Below, in pieces: positions 20,331-28,410 of a DNA stretch of 64,000 nt. Every line of letters starts with the position of its first letter. Positions within the stretch are counted from its first letter, which is position 1. Source of the DNA: Hyphochytrium catenoides (lineage: Eukaryota; Sar; Hyphochytriomycetes; Hyphochytriales; Hyphochytriaceae); assembly GCA_900088475.1 (NCBI GenBank), contig FLMG01003686.1, positions 1 to 64,000 of the forward strand, given 5' to 3'. The notes beneath the pieces are model-generated. The model was not told the origin of the DNA. It saw nothing but the letters and a program-made list of their open reading frames with translations, and made no database searches. Both the position numbers and the translations under genes were made by a program.

Positions 20331-20601
20331 CGCTCTTCCTAGCAATACAAGAAACAAAAGTATTATTTGTGTTGTAATACTGTACTTGCTTGATCAATAA
20401 TATTTTTTCCAAAGTAATATTGGCAAAGGGATGAAGCTGCTAACGGTATGCTGGCAATAGTTGTTGGGACAGCCGTTATAAAATTTTTTCTTGATGGGCT
20501 TGAGAAGATGATCACAAATCAAAATTCCATGTCCCCTCGCTACTTGGATTTGAAGACAGAGCTACTTGGTATTTATCATCAGTCCCCCTTCGAGCAAGAC
20601 C

Positions 20602-21762
20602 ATGTCCACTGCAGAAGCAACTTCAACCGCCCACACCGCTCTTGTTCAGCACTATGCAGACGCCTTTGCTCGTCAGGATGCATATAGACAGCGGTGTCTA
20701 AATGAGCTCCGTGACTACACTGACCCAGTTGACCGAAAGCGCATTGCGGCGTATGTTAAGGATCCTCAGTTCAGCTGGCATCCTAAGGAGGCAGTCCGCG
20801 TGGCACTTGGTCCGGAGATCCTTCATCCTGACATTCAGCATTTTGTCACCTTGATGGAGAAAGCAACCTGGTTTGCGGAACAGGTCAACTTCAAGGATGA
20901 TAAGAAGGATTGGGTGGACCTTGATGAAGGGACTAAGAATATTGTGAGAAATATTCTAGGCTTCTTTCAAATATTTGATCATATCGTGGGGCAGAACATC
21001 AACGTAAACTTTATGACAGAGATTAACTGTAAAGATGCTCAGCACGTCTACATCATACAAGCCGACCAGGAGCGCGTCCACGAGAAGTCCTATGACCTTC
21101 AGCCTAGATCCATATGCCGTGGCGAGGAGCTGGATCATATTCTCAACGCCATGAAGAACAATCCTATTATTCCCAAAATGTGTGCATGGATTGAACAGTA
21201 CATGGGAACAGATGCTACAGCCGAGGTCCCCATTGGGCTTCGGCTCATTGCCTTTGTGATGGTCGAGGGTGTATGGTTCTCTGGCGCATTCTGTTTCCTT
21301 CATTGGCTTAAGCAAAAGAATGTCCTGCCTGGTATTACCAAGAGCAACGAGTTTATCCGCCGAGACGAGGGCATCCACACTGTGTTTGCATGCTTTCTCA
21401 TCAACAAGTACCTCATAGTCAAGCCTCATGTTAGTGAGGTTAGGGCCATAGTAGAGTCTGCCACAGCTATCGCTGATGAGTTTATCAATGCTGCTATCCC
21501 ATGTAAGCTTGCAGGGATGAATGCAGACCTCATGTCACAGTACATCCGCTTTCAAGCTGATACTGTTGTCAAGATGATGGGCTACCCACCTGTCTTCGAC
21601 GCTCGCAACCCGTGGAAATTCATGGAGAGCTTCGATATATTAGACAAGAAGAATTTCTTTGAGGCCATGCCTACAGAGTACTCTACAGAGACGAACCCAG
21701 AGAGCTTCGTAGTTGACTACGCAATGTTGAACGCAGATCTCGAGGGGAATGACTTTTACTGA
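20602..21762 (+). CDS. Ribonucleotide reductase small subunit (class I R2)
   Basis: 386 residues from the ATG at 20602; the frame is open further upstream but without an ATG. R2 carries the di-iron centre and tyrosyl radical that lets the large subunit reduce ribonucleotides to deoxyribonucleotides. All iron ligands are visible: D126, E157, H160 (ERVHEKSY), E222, E256 and H259 (DEGIH). The radical tyrosine is Y164. The C-terminus ends DFY, where R2 proteins dock onto R1. The large subunit is not in this window. With thymidylate synthase at 32444 it shows the virus supplies its own DNA precursors. Confidence 0.95.
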   Translation: MSTAEATSTAHTALVQHYADAFARQDAYRQRCLNELRDYTDPVDRKRIAAYVKDPQFSWHPKEAVRVALGPEILHPDIQHFVTLMEKATWFAEQVNFKDDKKDWVDLDEGTKNIVRNILGFFQIFDHIVGQNINVNFMTEINCKDAQHVYIIQADQERVHEKSYDLQPRSICRGEELDHILNAMKNNPIIPKMCAWIEQYMGTDATAEVPIGLRLIAFVMVEGVWFSGAFCFLHWLKQKNVLPGITKSNEFIRRDEGIHTVFACFLINKYLIVKPHVSEVRAIVESATAIADEFINAAIPCKLAGMNADLMSQYIRFQADTVVKMMGYPPVFDARNPWKFMESFDILDKKNFFEAMPTEYSTETNPESFVVDYAMLNADLEGNDFY

Positions 21763-21844
21763 GGTATTAAGAAGTAGCCGTAGCCCTATCACCTACTCGT
21801 AAGAACTAAAAATATTTTTTCTTAGCACCAAATGTGTTCAGATA

Positions 21845-21916
21845 GTTCCGCTGGACGGAACAGCTGGTTCCACCGGAAGGTGTAACTGTTGCGCTTTGCG
21901 AAACTGCACCTTCGGT
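21845..21916. terminator. Hairpin cluster between convergent RNR2 and coiled-coil genes
   Basis: GTTCCG/CGGAAC pair across a 5-nt loop (21845-21861). A second imperfect pair, CACCGGAAGGTG (21871-21882) with CACCTTCGGTG (21907-21917), encloses an internal palindromic GCGCTTTGCG segment. The cluster lies between two convergent gene ends, so it is a plausible shared transcript-end signal. About 40 bp of it recurs at 51800-51839. Confidence 0.5.
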
Positions 21917-21928
21917 GAAGCTAGGAGA

Positions 21929-22447
21929 TCATCTCTTGAGAATTGACTTGAGATAGATTGGTATCTTGGCCATTGTATCGAGACCAACGTGATGGGCGGC
22001 TTGACAGACGTCTTCACCCTCGGGGCCTGGAGCACATGTGCTCGGACGGCGATGCTGATAGTAGTGATAACCCTGGAACGCCAAAAGGCAGATTGCTAGG
22101 ACAGCGAGAGCCCAGAGGAGCCACTTAGCAATCGCTGCCAAGATGGTCCAGATGGCCTTGATGGTCCTGACGGTTCGGCTGGCTGGGCCTGGCTGTGTGT
22201 TGGACTTGGACTCCAGTTCAGCCTTCAAAAATTCATTTTCGTCTTTGAGACAAGATATTTGGTCAGCTCTCTCGGATGCCACCAACAGCAGCCTTGTGAC
22301 ACAGGCGCTAAGGTCCTTTTCCTTCCTGGACTTTGCAACTTCTTCATTTTGCAGTTGGGTCCTAAGCTGGCTGATCTCATCGTCCTTTCGCCGGACTAGT
22401 CGCCGAAGAGACAGGACCTCTCTCTCATGAACTGACGTGTTTGGCAT
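21929..22447 (-). CDS. Coiled-coil membrane protein
   Basis: 172 residues from the ATG at 22447; the frame continues upstream through a poly-A/T tract that is more likely leader. Residues about 5-80 form a charged coiled coil (EVLSLRRLVRRKDDEISQL, then DENEFLKAELE). A membrane helix follows at about 100-125 (ILAAIAKWLLWALAVLAICLLAF) and then a short Cys-containing tail. Likely a type II or tail-exposed membrane protein. No family is recognised. It is convergent with RNR2. Confidence 0.6.
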   Translation of the reverse strand: MPNTSVHEREVLSLRRLVRRKDDEISQLRTQLQNEEVAKSRKEKDLSACVTRLLLVASERADQISCLKDENEFLKAELESKSNTQPGPASRTVRTIKAIWTILAAIAKWLLWALAVLAICLLAFQGYHYYQHRRPSTCAPGPEGEDVCQAAHHVGLDTMAKIPIYLKSILKR

Positions 22448-22545
22448 AGTCTTGTTTTGGAGTCCGGTTGGTTGGCGAGCTTCGGCTTGTGTGCTTGATG
22501 GGAATTTGAAAAGTGACCCCTTCCAGAAGAGAGACACCAAAAAAA

Positions 22546-22990
22546 GAAAAAAAAACAATGAACTCGTAATATTACCACCTTACTTAGTATTTTCGTACTG
22601 TACAATGACGATAGTACGGTTTCAGGACACATTCGTCTACCTTACGACGGCTACGTAGGCTGTGCTCTTTATAAATGGGCTTGAAGTAGTAACCAAAAAA
22701 AAACAATCAACTCGTATATTACCACCTTACTTAGTACTTTCTTACTGTACAATGACGATAGTACGGTTTCAGGACACATTCGTCTACCTTACGACGGCTA
22801 CGTAGGCTGTGCTCTTTATAAATGGCTTGAAGTAGTAACCCAAAAAAAACAATCAACTCGTAATATTACCACCTTACTTAGTACTTTCTTACTGTACAAT
22901 GACGATAGTACGGTTTCAGGACACATCAGTCTACCTTACGACGGCTGCGTAGGCTGTGCTCTTTATAAATGGGCTTGAAATAGTCATAAT
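22546..22990. repeat. Three ~147-bp direct repeats made of the TFIIB gene 3' end
   Basis: Units start at about 22562, 22710 and 22856. Each contains an A-run, ACTCGTAATATTACCACC, GTACAATGACGATAGTACGG, and a segment matching the last ~20 codons of TFIIB. The third copy is the true gene end; the two others lie downstream of it on the minus strand and are partial duplicates. In the duplicates the TFIIB stop codon is altered (ATTCGTC instead of ATCAGTC). Identity is very high, so the duplication is recent or maintained. Confidence 0.9.
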
Positions 22991-24068
22991 ACTTATCTAG
23001 GAGGTTCACAATGTTGACCACAGTGTTCTTTCGAGTCCGGCACTTCTCACAGAAGTCGGTCAGGCTCAAGCCATAGTTCTTACGGCTGCGACGAAGGACG
23101 GCATAGGTGACACCCTTGGCCTTGGTCTCAATATATAGAGAACTTCCAATATTGTTCTTCTTCATCTGCTCAATGACATCTATAATGGCCATGCGGCAAT
23201 GGTCGTCCTTCAGGTCAATATACTCAAACAAGGTCTTGATCATCGAGCCAAGAACATTGCGGTTGGTGTCAAAGGTAATTTTGCCTTCTGATCGGAGACC
23301 AATAAGGAAGTTCACACCCTTGGAGATGCCCTTCGTTGATAGCTCCATGAAGTCTGCGATGTCCTGGATCGTCGGCAGGAACTCCATCTCCACTCCAGCA
23401 TAGTAGATACATGCCGCTATCGTGACATTCTTTGTTTCGCTTCTCTTGATACAGTACTGCTGGACCTCGTTGTATAGGTCTACGGCCTTGCGACAGACAT
23501 TAATTGGGATTGGGGGACTGACTCCACGATCAATATAGCGCTTCCGGCAGTTCTTCAACACCCTATCAACTGTTATCTTCTGGACCATACTATAGTTTGA
23601 GATTGAGCTCTTGTAGAGGTTGCTCTGGAAGCTATGGGCATTGGGTCCCACGATCCTGAGCTGGGCAGCTGGATAGACCGTCTGAGCAGCTGGATCGATC
23701 GGGTTATGGACATCGGTATGGATCTTGCCACACTTCTTACACACATACTCCTCGTCAATCTTCTCCAGATCGTTACCGCAGTCAAGACATTGATAGCCAT
23801 TATCATTCTTCAGCCTGTCCTTATCGCTAGAAAGAATAATCTCATCATCATCCGTAAATTTGAGACTCGAGAGCTCATGGAGAAAATCACCAGCACCACG
23901 TTGAGGCGGGGCTTGTGACTGGCTCTGAGACGCTGGGGGTGGTGCTTGTGGCGACGCTGTTTGTGGGTTAGAAGAGGCGGCTGGTACTTCGATCTCGCCT
24001 TCGTCACCGCCTTGGGGCCTGAGCTCCTGAGGCTGCTCGTCGAAGTTGATCTCGTCAAACCAGCTCAT
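22926..24068 (-). CDS. Transcription initiation factor TFIIB-like protein
   Basis: 380 residues from the ATG at 24068. A Pro/Gln-rich N-terminal extension (about 20-60) is followed by a B-type zinc ribbon (C94, C97, C110, C113; YQCLDCG...CKKCGK). Two cyclin-like repeats follow (about 170-260 and 270-360; for example CRKAVDLYNEVQQY and TIAACIYYAGVE). TFIIB bridges promoter DNA/TBP and RNA polymerase, so it should direct the viral polymerase. RPB2 and an RPB9-like subunit are in the same window. A TATATATAG-type box lies 26-34 nt upstream on the minus strand. The 3' end is duplicated downstream. Confidence 0.93.
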   Translation of the reverse strand: MSWFDEINFDEQPQELRPQGGDEGEIEVPAASSNPQTASPQAPPPASQSQSQAPPQRGAGDFLHELSSLKFTDDDEIILSSDKDRLKNDNGYQCLDCGNDLEKIDEEYVCKKCGKIHTDVHNPIDPAAQTVYPAAQLRIVGPNAHSFQSNLYKSSISNYSMVQKITVDRVLKNCRKRYIDRGVSPPIPINVCRKAVDLYNEVQQYCIKRSETKNVTIAACIYYAGVEMEFLPTIQDIADFMELSTKGISKGVNFLIGLRSEGKITFDTNRNVLGSMIKTLFEYIDLKDDHCRMAIIDVIEQMKKNNIGSSLYIETKAKGVTYAVLRRSRKNYGLSLTDFCEKCRTRKNTVVNIVNLLDKYYDYFKPIYKEHSLRSRRKVD

Positions 24069-24093
24069 CCTATATAGACTCAAAGGTAAGTGC

Positions 24094-24102
24094 TATATAT
24101 AG
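24094..24102 (-). promoter_or_regulatory. TATA-like element of TFIIB gene
   Basis: TATATATAG-type sequence (read as CTATATATA on the minus strand) 26-34 nt from the TFIIB ATG. The same element precedes other genes, for example at 40984-40992 and 55016-55024. Function is inferred. Confidence 0.45.
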
Positions 24103-24414
24103 GCCCACTAAAATTTTTTTCGCAATACGAAAAGTACGACGCCCTTTAGGTATCATAACCTTCTCAGGATGCGAAGTCTGGGAATGAGACTAGATGGTCC
24201 TCATGGCCCCCAGACACAATTTTTTACGCATAGGAAGAGACAAGAAGTATTTATTCGTATATCTGTAGTACGTAACAATTCTTGCCACCGAAAGCAAGAC
24301 CTGTTTACGCATGATGGTATCCTAAATTTGAATCCCAGGATTAAGTATAGTACGAATAGATGATCTGAGAGACCGTATGACAGATCTTCTAGGGAGCTTA
24401 CTTTTACTCGAGCG
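24103..24414. other. Divergent intergenic region, no supported gene
   Basis: About 310 bp between TFIIB (minus) and the next plus-strand gene. It holds A/T-rich tracts and a TTTCG-caata-CGAAA hairpin near 24117-24131. An ATG frame of 64 codons at 24169-24363 has no recognisable feature, and I do not call it. Confidence 0.4.
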
Positions 24415-25191
24415 ATGGATCTCAGGATTAGTCCTAACCCTGTTGTCTACTTCAATATCTCAGATTACATGGATCATAAGATGGTTACGGAGACAGTTGA
24501 AGTGAAGGAGCACTTGTTTATGACGGCTGCCCTTGTCCCTGTATGGATACTCGTCTATATGACTTGCCGTACAGTGGGGCGTATCATCTTGATGAGCGGT
24601 AGCTTCATGAACGCCATCGCTGACCTGATGGAGAGATGTGTATGGGCGTTACTGTCTTGGCCTCTTTACATTGTAAGGCTAGTGTGCCGGACAAGAGACA
24701 CTCCGCCGGACGAAAGACTCCGTGACATAGTCATAGTGGATGAGGTCTATGTAGGGTCAGGTAAAGATGCTATATACCATACATACAGTATTTGTGCCTT
24801 TGGTAAGGAGTCTAGTGAGGACTACCGCTCGGATCACAAGCTGCGTACCAGTGACGTGAACTTCTTGTCAATGTCTCTTTGGCTCTTCTTTGGGAAGCCA
24901 GAGGGTGTCACCTTGTTCAGGGAGCATAAGTTGGAAGAGGCGCATGGCGTTGACCTTGAGACCTTCCGTCGAGGGGTTCTCTCTCACGACCAGACACCAC
25001 TTGACCTGTACCTTACATGCATCGCTCTATGCTTCATGCGTCAGATTGTAGTTCTTGATGAACATGACAGGATTGTCAAGACAGTTGGGGGTGACGTGGT
25101 TGACTTCTCGGATGGTAAGGAGCCATTACTCATACGTTGTGATAAGCAAGATAACCTGACGGCACTCATGTATGAGCGAAGAAGTACGTGA
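24415..25191 (+). CDS. Membrane protein, 258 residues, unknown
   Basis: The first 100 residues contain two hydrophobic segments (about 34-55, LFMTAALVPVWILVYMTC, and about 66-95, with a Trp-rich second half). The remaining 160 residues are a soluble domain without recognised motifs. It ends 92 bp before the convergent RPB9-like gene, and a GC-rich hairpin lies between the two. Likely a virion or ER-membrane protein; function unknown. Confidence 0.7.
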   Translation: MDLRISPNPVVYFNISDYMDHKMVTETVEVKEHLFMTAALVPVWILVYMTCRTVGRIILMSGSFMNAIADLMERCVWALLSWPLYIVRLVCRTRDTPPDERLRDIVIVDEVYVGSGKDAIYHTYSICAFGKESSEDYRSDHKLRTSDVNFLSMSLWLFFGKPEGVTLFREHKLEEAHGVDLETFRRGVLSHDQTPLDLYLTCIALCFMRQIVVLDEHDRIVKTVGGDVVDFSDGKEPLLIRCDKQDNLTALMYERRST

Positions 25192-25236
25192 AGGTGATAG
25201 AGCGTAGGAGTTGGAACAAAAAGAAACGATTAGTAG

Positions 25237-25253
25237 TTGGGGGTCGGCCCCAA
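25237..25253. terminator. Hairpin between convergent genes
   Basis: TTGGGG and CCCCAA pair perfectly around GTCGG, 46 nt after one stop codon and 30 nt before the other. T-rich sequence follows. Interpreted as a transcript-end hairpin. Confidence 0.5.
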
Positions 25254-25282
25254 TGCTTTTCTTAATTTTTCTTTAACTACTA

Positions 25283-25621
25283 CTACTGCTTTAACGTGAC
25301 TTGACCAATATCTTCTTGGTTCCCACAGTCACAGACAAACTTGATATTCTGGTCCTCACCGACACGTACAAGCTTCATGAAGTCCAGATTGCATTTCTGG
25401 CAGCTTCTCTTGACGATGAATCCGGTTCGATCGTTGGCAGCGTTCTTGAAGAGCCGGTCAAACATTCCGGCTGACTCTTGCTGGTCGAAGGACATCCCAT
25501 CGATCCAAACATCATGGTCATCTCCGTTCGTAATGGTTAGACACATCTTGCACTCGAACTCGAGCTTTGTGTTGACCGTAATCTGCTTCATGACATAAGA
25601 ACAGGTTGGACAGAACTTCAT
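25283..25621 (-). CDS. RPB9-like RNA polymerase subunit
   Basis: 112 residues with two zinc ribbons: C4, C7, C24, C27 (MKFCPTC...CKMC) and C74, C77, C97, C99 (CQKC...CDC). The order and spacing match RPB9/TFIIS-type proteins, where the N-terminal ribbon packs on the polymerase lobe and the second can enter the pore. The last pair is C-x-C instead of C-x-x-C, which is unusual but may still bind zinc. A TFIIS-like factor is the main alternative. It starts 35 bp upstream of the kinase-like gene end, both on the minus strand. Confidence 0.72.
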   Translation of the reverse strand: MKFCPTCSYVMKQITVNTKLEFECKMCLTITNGDDHDVWIDGMSFDQQESAGMFDRLFKNAANDRTGFIVKRSCQKCNLDFMKLVRVGEDQNIKFVCDCGNQEDIGQVTLKQ

Positions 25622-25655
25622 CGTCTCACTGCAGAGGGGAAACTAGGCTGCGTTG

Positions 25656-27308
25656 CTAAGTGCCGCGTTGCCGGAGTGCACTGAAGACTTCGTTGTATAG
25701 ATAGCGTTGAGAGATAATTCTCTTATCTAGATCTTTCTGGTGCCAAGACGAATAGTGGTACGGCTTGAATGCTTCCAGTATGTTGTCCCACACTTTTTGA
25801 AAAGTCACCGCTGGTCGTTCTTTCTTATGAACAATCTGGTCTAAGCCATACTTTATGTATTCAGTACATGAGTTTATAACAGTATCGCATATTTTTTCTG
25901 TGTTGGTGTCTGAAGAAGCATGATCTCTAACAAATCTCGCAATGTGGATATAATCAATTACGCAAATCACCCCAAAGATATCGTACCAGTAATCTTCAGA
26001 GCTAAGACTATTCAGAATGTCTGAAGGGAGTAAAGACTCTGAAGCTTCAGAGCCAAGCTGCTCACTAACAATATCCAAAACATGATCTAGTTGAGACTGG
26101 TCATACGCTACACGGCCACCGAGAGGGCTGTTGACCATGATGATAGCAGACTTGTAATTGCACATCTCACAAGTAATCAGGGGACTCTCGAAGACATAGG
26201 TGTCCCGCTCTCCAGACGGTCCTGCCACATAGACTGTCAGAGACTCTACATCTGCTGTGTTGTCAAAGCATAATATGCTCTCCTCAGGCTTATTGAGATC
26301 TGTATGAACCACTCCCAACTCCTGATGGATATAGAAACTGGAATACAAGAGCTGGAATAGATTACAGGCTGTCAGTTCTAGCTTCTTACTTGAGATCTTA
26401 CTTGAGGGGAAATAGAACTGGTAAGCTAAGGCTACATCGGCCATGATTCGAAAGTTATCCTCGTAGTAGTCACCCGGGTCATCGCGCTGTTTCTCGAGCT
26501 TTGAGGAGTCCTTGTATTCTTGCAGGATATGAGGAGACTCAAAGAGATCCACCGAAGCTCTGAACCGAGCCCATGTCCCATGCATCTGAACGACGGCAGG
26601 GATGATGTAGTGCTCCCGCAAAGTAGAGAGTGATCCCGTGACGATGAGGTCTCTCCAGCTTCCCATCCTGATTCTATTGGGAGTATTGTAGTCCTCCTGA
26701 ACAGACAGGGCGTATAGTCTCTGTCCCACTACCCTAGCAGGATGTTGGTAAGGGGTCGAAGATGACCGAAGAGTCTCAAGCGCCTCAGACACACGGGAAG
26801 GATACCACTTCTGCATCTCTGGAGTAAACAGCAGTAGCGTAAGGCACAACATCGTGATGGGCAGGCGCTTACTGTTTATCTGTTTGGCATATGGTCTCTC
26901 ATTATCATCAAAGACGAAGACCTCCATTCCCAGTTCATGGCGACGTATGGCGTGGGATATCTTCTCGTCATACGAGCTAATATCATCCTTATATTGACCT
27001 AAGAGGTCTGTAATCTCCTTTTGATCCAGAATGCAAAGGCGAATCTCGCCATCAATACCCTTGTTGTAGACTATAGGTGGTAGCAATGCGGCATGATCGA
27101 GCACGGGAGATTTCTTCTTCTTGTTGTTGGACCAGTAGATGACTCCATAGCTAATGGTTACATCATTTATCACTGCTCTCAAACAAGTAGCCACAAGATC
27201 CTCTCGTTCTCGCCGTTGAAGCTTGTGTTGTCTGTTGGGATCCGAGATACCCCTGTACTTAGAGGAAATCCACTTTTTATAGCGCTGGCTTCCTTCAATT
27301 GAAAGCAT
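25656..27308 (-). CDS. Putative divergent kinase-like protein
   Basis: 550 residues from the ATG at 27308; frame upstream of this has no ATG. Near residue 345 a GVVHTDLNKPEES stretch resembles a protein-kinase catalytic loop (H-x-D-L-x(4)-N), with the usual Asn replaced. The surrounding layout (long N-terminal region, then a helix with YSSFYIHQELG, then the loop) recalls the large kinase-like proteins of iridoviruses and other large DNA viruses. I see no convincing glycine-rich loop. Activity is therefore uncertain and it could be a pseudokinase. It shares a 37-bp divergent promoter with the next gene. Confidence 0.6.
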   Translation of the reverse strand: MLSIEGSQRYKKWISSKYRGISDPNRQHKLQRREREDLVATCLRAVINDVTISYGVIYWSNNKKKKSPVLDHAALLPPIVYNKGIDGEIRLCILDQKEITDLLGQYKDDISSYDEKISHAIRRHELGMEVFVFDDNERPYAKQINSKRLPITMLCLTLLLFTPEMQKWYPSRVSEALETLRSSSTPYQHPARVVGQRLYALSVQEDYNTPNRIRMGSWRDLIVTGSLSTLREHYIIPAVVQMHGTWARFRASVDLFESPHILQEYKDSSKLEKQRDDPGDYYEDNFRIMADVALAYQFYFPSSKISSKKLELTACNLFQLLYSSFYIHQELGVVHTDLNKPEESILCFDNTADVESLTVYVAGPSGERDTYVFESPLITCEMCNYKSAIIMVNSPLGGRVAYDQSQLDHVLDIVSEQLGSEASESLLPSDILNSLSSEDYWYDIFGVICVIDYIHIARFVRDHASSDTNTEKICDTVINSCTEYIKYGLDQIVHKKERPAVTFQKVWDNILEAFKPYHYSSWHQKDLDKRIISQRYLYNEVFSALRQRGT

Positions 27309-27345
27309 GGTATTCGTATATGTATTATTAAAGAATATTTCCCTA
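27309..27345. promoter_or_regulatory. 37-bp divergent promoter
   Basis: Only 37 bp separate two divergent ATGs. The stretch is AT-rich (GTATTCGTATATGTATTA, then AAAGAATATTTCCC) and must carry signals for both directions, or those signals lie inside the opposing genes. Confidence 0.45.
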
Positions 27346-27843
27346 ATGGCAGAGGAATTAAATATACAGGATGGCGGTGGTACCAATCCATTTGACTTGG
27401 AGCGCCGAACTATAGTCGGTGGCAGGCGGGCACAGACGCTTGGGAAAGTCTACACTGCAGAGGAACAAGAACAGCTCTTAGAACAATTTCTGGAAGTACC
27501 AATGGACATGCTTGACCTGATCAAGTCGGATCAGTTCATTCGTTATAGGCTGAAGACAGGGGAGTTCCGGCTGGGTGGCTATGTTTGTGCGAATCCCATT
27601 ATCTCCACAGATCGTACCACAGGTATGCCTGTAAACTACATTAAGCTCCAGATTGGGAAGGGTAAGACAGCTAAGCAGTGGATGGTAAAGCATGCAGACA
27701 TCTCACAGATATATATTCAGCAGGCGCTACCCCATCTTATTGCCAATCGCATGATCAAGGAGTCCATAAACAAACTTAACAGCAACATAAAAAAGTTAAA
27801 TGATAGATTGGAACGAGTTGAGAAGAAGCTGTCACGATACTAG
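27346..27843 (+). CDS. Conserved-looking hypothetical protein with C-terminal coiled coil
   Basis: 165 residues from the ATG at 27346. A Gly/Arg-rich N-terminus leads into a compact domain (about 50-130; DLIKSDQFIRYRLKTGEFR, then GGYV, and KQWMVKHADISQIYI). The C-terminal 35 residues form a coiled coil (INKLNSNIKKLNDRLERVEKKL). I do not recognise the family with certainty. Its stop overlaps the end of the convergent gene by 4 bp. Confidence 0.7.
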   Translation: MAEELNIQDGGGTNPFDLERRTIVGGRRAQTLGKVYTAEEQEQLLEQFLEVPMDMLDLIKSDQFIRYRLKTGEFRLGGYVCANPIISTDRTTGMPVNYIKLQIGKGKTAKQWMVKHADISQIYIQQALPHLIANRMIKESINKLNSNIKKLNDRLERVEKKLSRY

Positions 27844-28286
27844 GAGTTCATGCCAGAGTTAAGGCCATTCCAATCTTGCGTGCGGGTTTTGCTGAGGAAC
27901 CGTTGCTTCCGTCCTGGAGTAAATCTGCCTTTATGGGCCTTGCTCTGTACACCTCCTCTACGGACAAAGTCTGGAGTAAATGCGTCCAGCGTACGGCGCG
28001 TTGCGAACTGACTCATAGATGAAGCGTTGTCCTTAATATCACGTGTCTCAGTAAAGACAGTCATGACTCGTTCATCATGTGATCTTCCAGGCACGGGTGG
28101 AGGGCGCACTCGTCTCATCACGGGAGCGACCGGCCCATTAAACTGCTCAGTCAGAGCCTTAGCTCTTGTACTACAGCCAGACCTCTTGGGCAAGAATTTG
28201 GCCTTTGACCCTACTTTGGAGTGATCATAGGTTTTCACAAAATGTGGGTTGTTGAAGAGATCATCAAAGCCGAACGCGTCTCCCAT
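27840..28286 (-). CDS. Basic hypothetical protein, 148 residues
   Basis: Small, very basic and Pro/Arg-rich (RRVRPPPVPGRSHDERV; RRGGVQSKAHKGRFTPGRKQR), with a short acidic N-terminus. It has no membrane segment. The composition would suit a nucleic-acid-binding or virion core protein, but no family is recognised. It overlaps the previous gene tail-to-tail by 4 bp. Confidence 0.65.
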   Translation of the reverse strand: MGDAFGFDDLFNNPHFVKTYDHSKVGSKAKFLPKRSGCSTRAKALTEQFNGPVAPVMRRVRPPPVPGRSHDERVMTVFTETRDIKDNASSMSQFATRRTLDAFTPDFVRRGGVQSKAHKGRFTPGRKQRFLSKTRTQDWNGLNSGMNS

Positions 28287-28410
28287 TGCTTACTTTTATT
28301 ATTTTTTTTTGTACCTTTCACTGAAGCTCAAGATTGAAGGTCAAGTGATATACTTATGATCAATATAAAAAAGTGTGCTTCAGATAATGCAGGCAAAGTT
28401 AACAACAGCA

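Noticed and set aside
20566-20601. Upstream extension of RNR2, with similar TTG/GTG extensions of TFIIB, thyA, RPB2, the kinase-like, the 1,316-residue and the E2 genes
   Set aside because: No ATG in the extensions; the first in-frame ATG gives the expected N-terminus in each case.
20448-20687. 79-codon frame starting at an ATG upstream of RNR2
   Set aside because: Overlaps the RNR2 start in another frame and turns into out-of-frame RNR2 sequence; only a short hydrophobic start is suggestive.
20887-20910. Apparent loss of an RNR2 iron ligand (Asn in AEQVNF)
   Set aside because: Checking the R2 layout showed the real Asp ligand is D126 in IFDHIV; all six ligands are present.
24169-24363. 64-codon frame upstream of the membrane protein gene
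   Set aside because: No recognisable feature and located in the promoter region between divergent genes.
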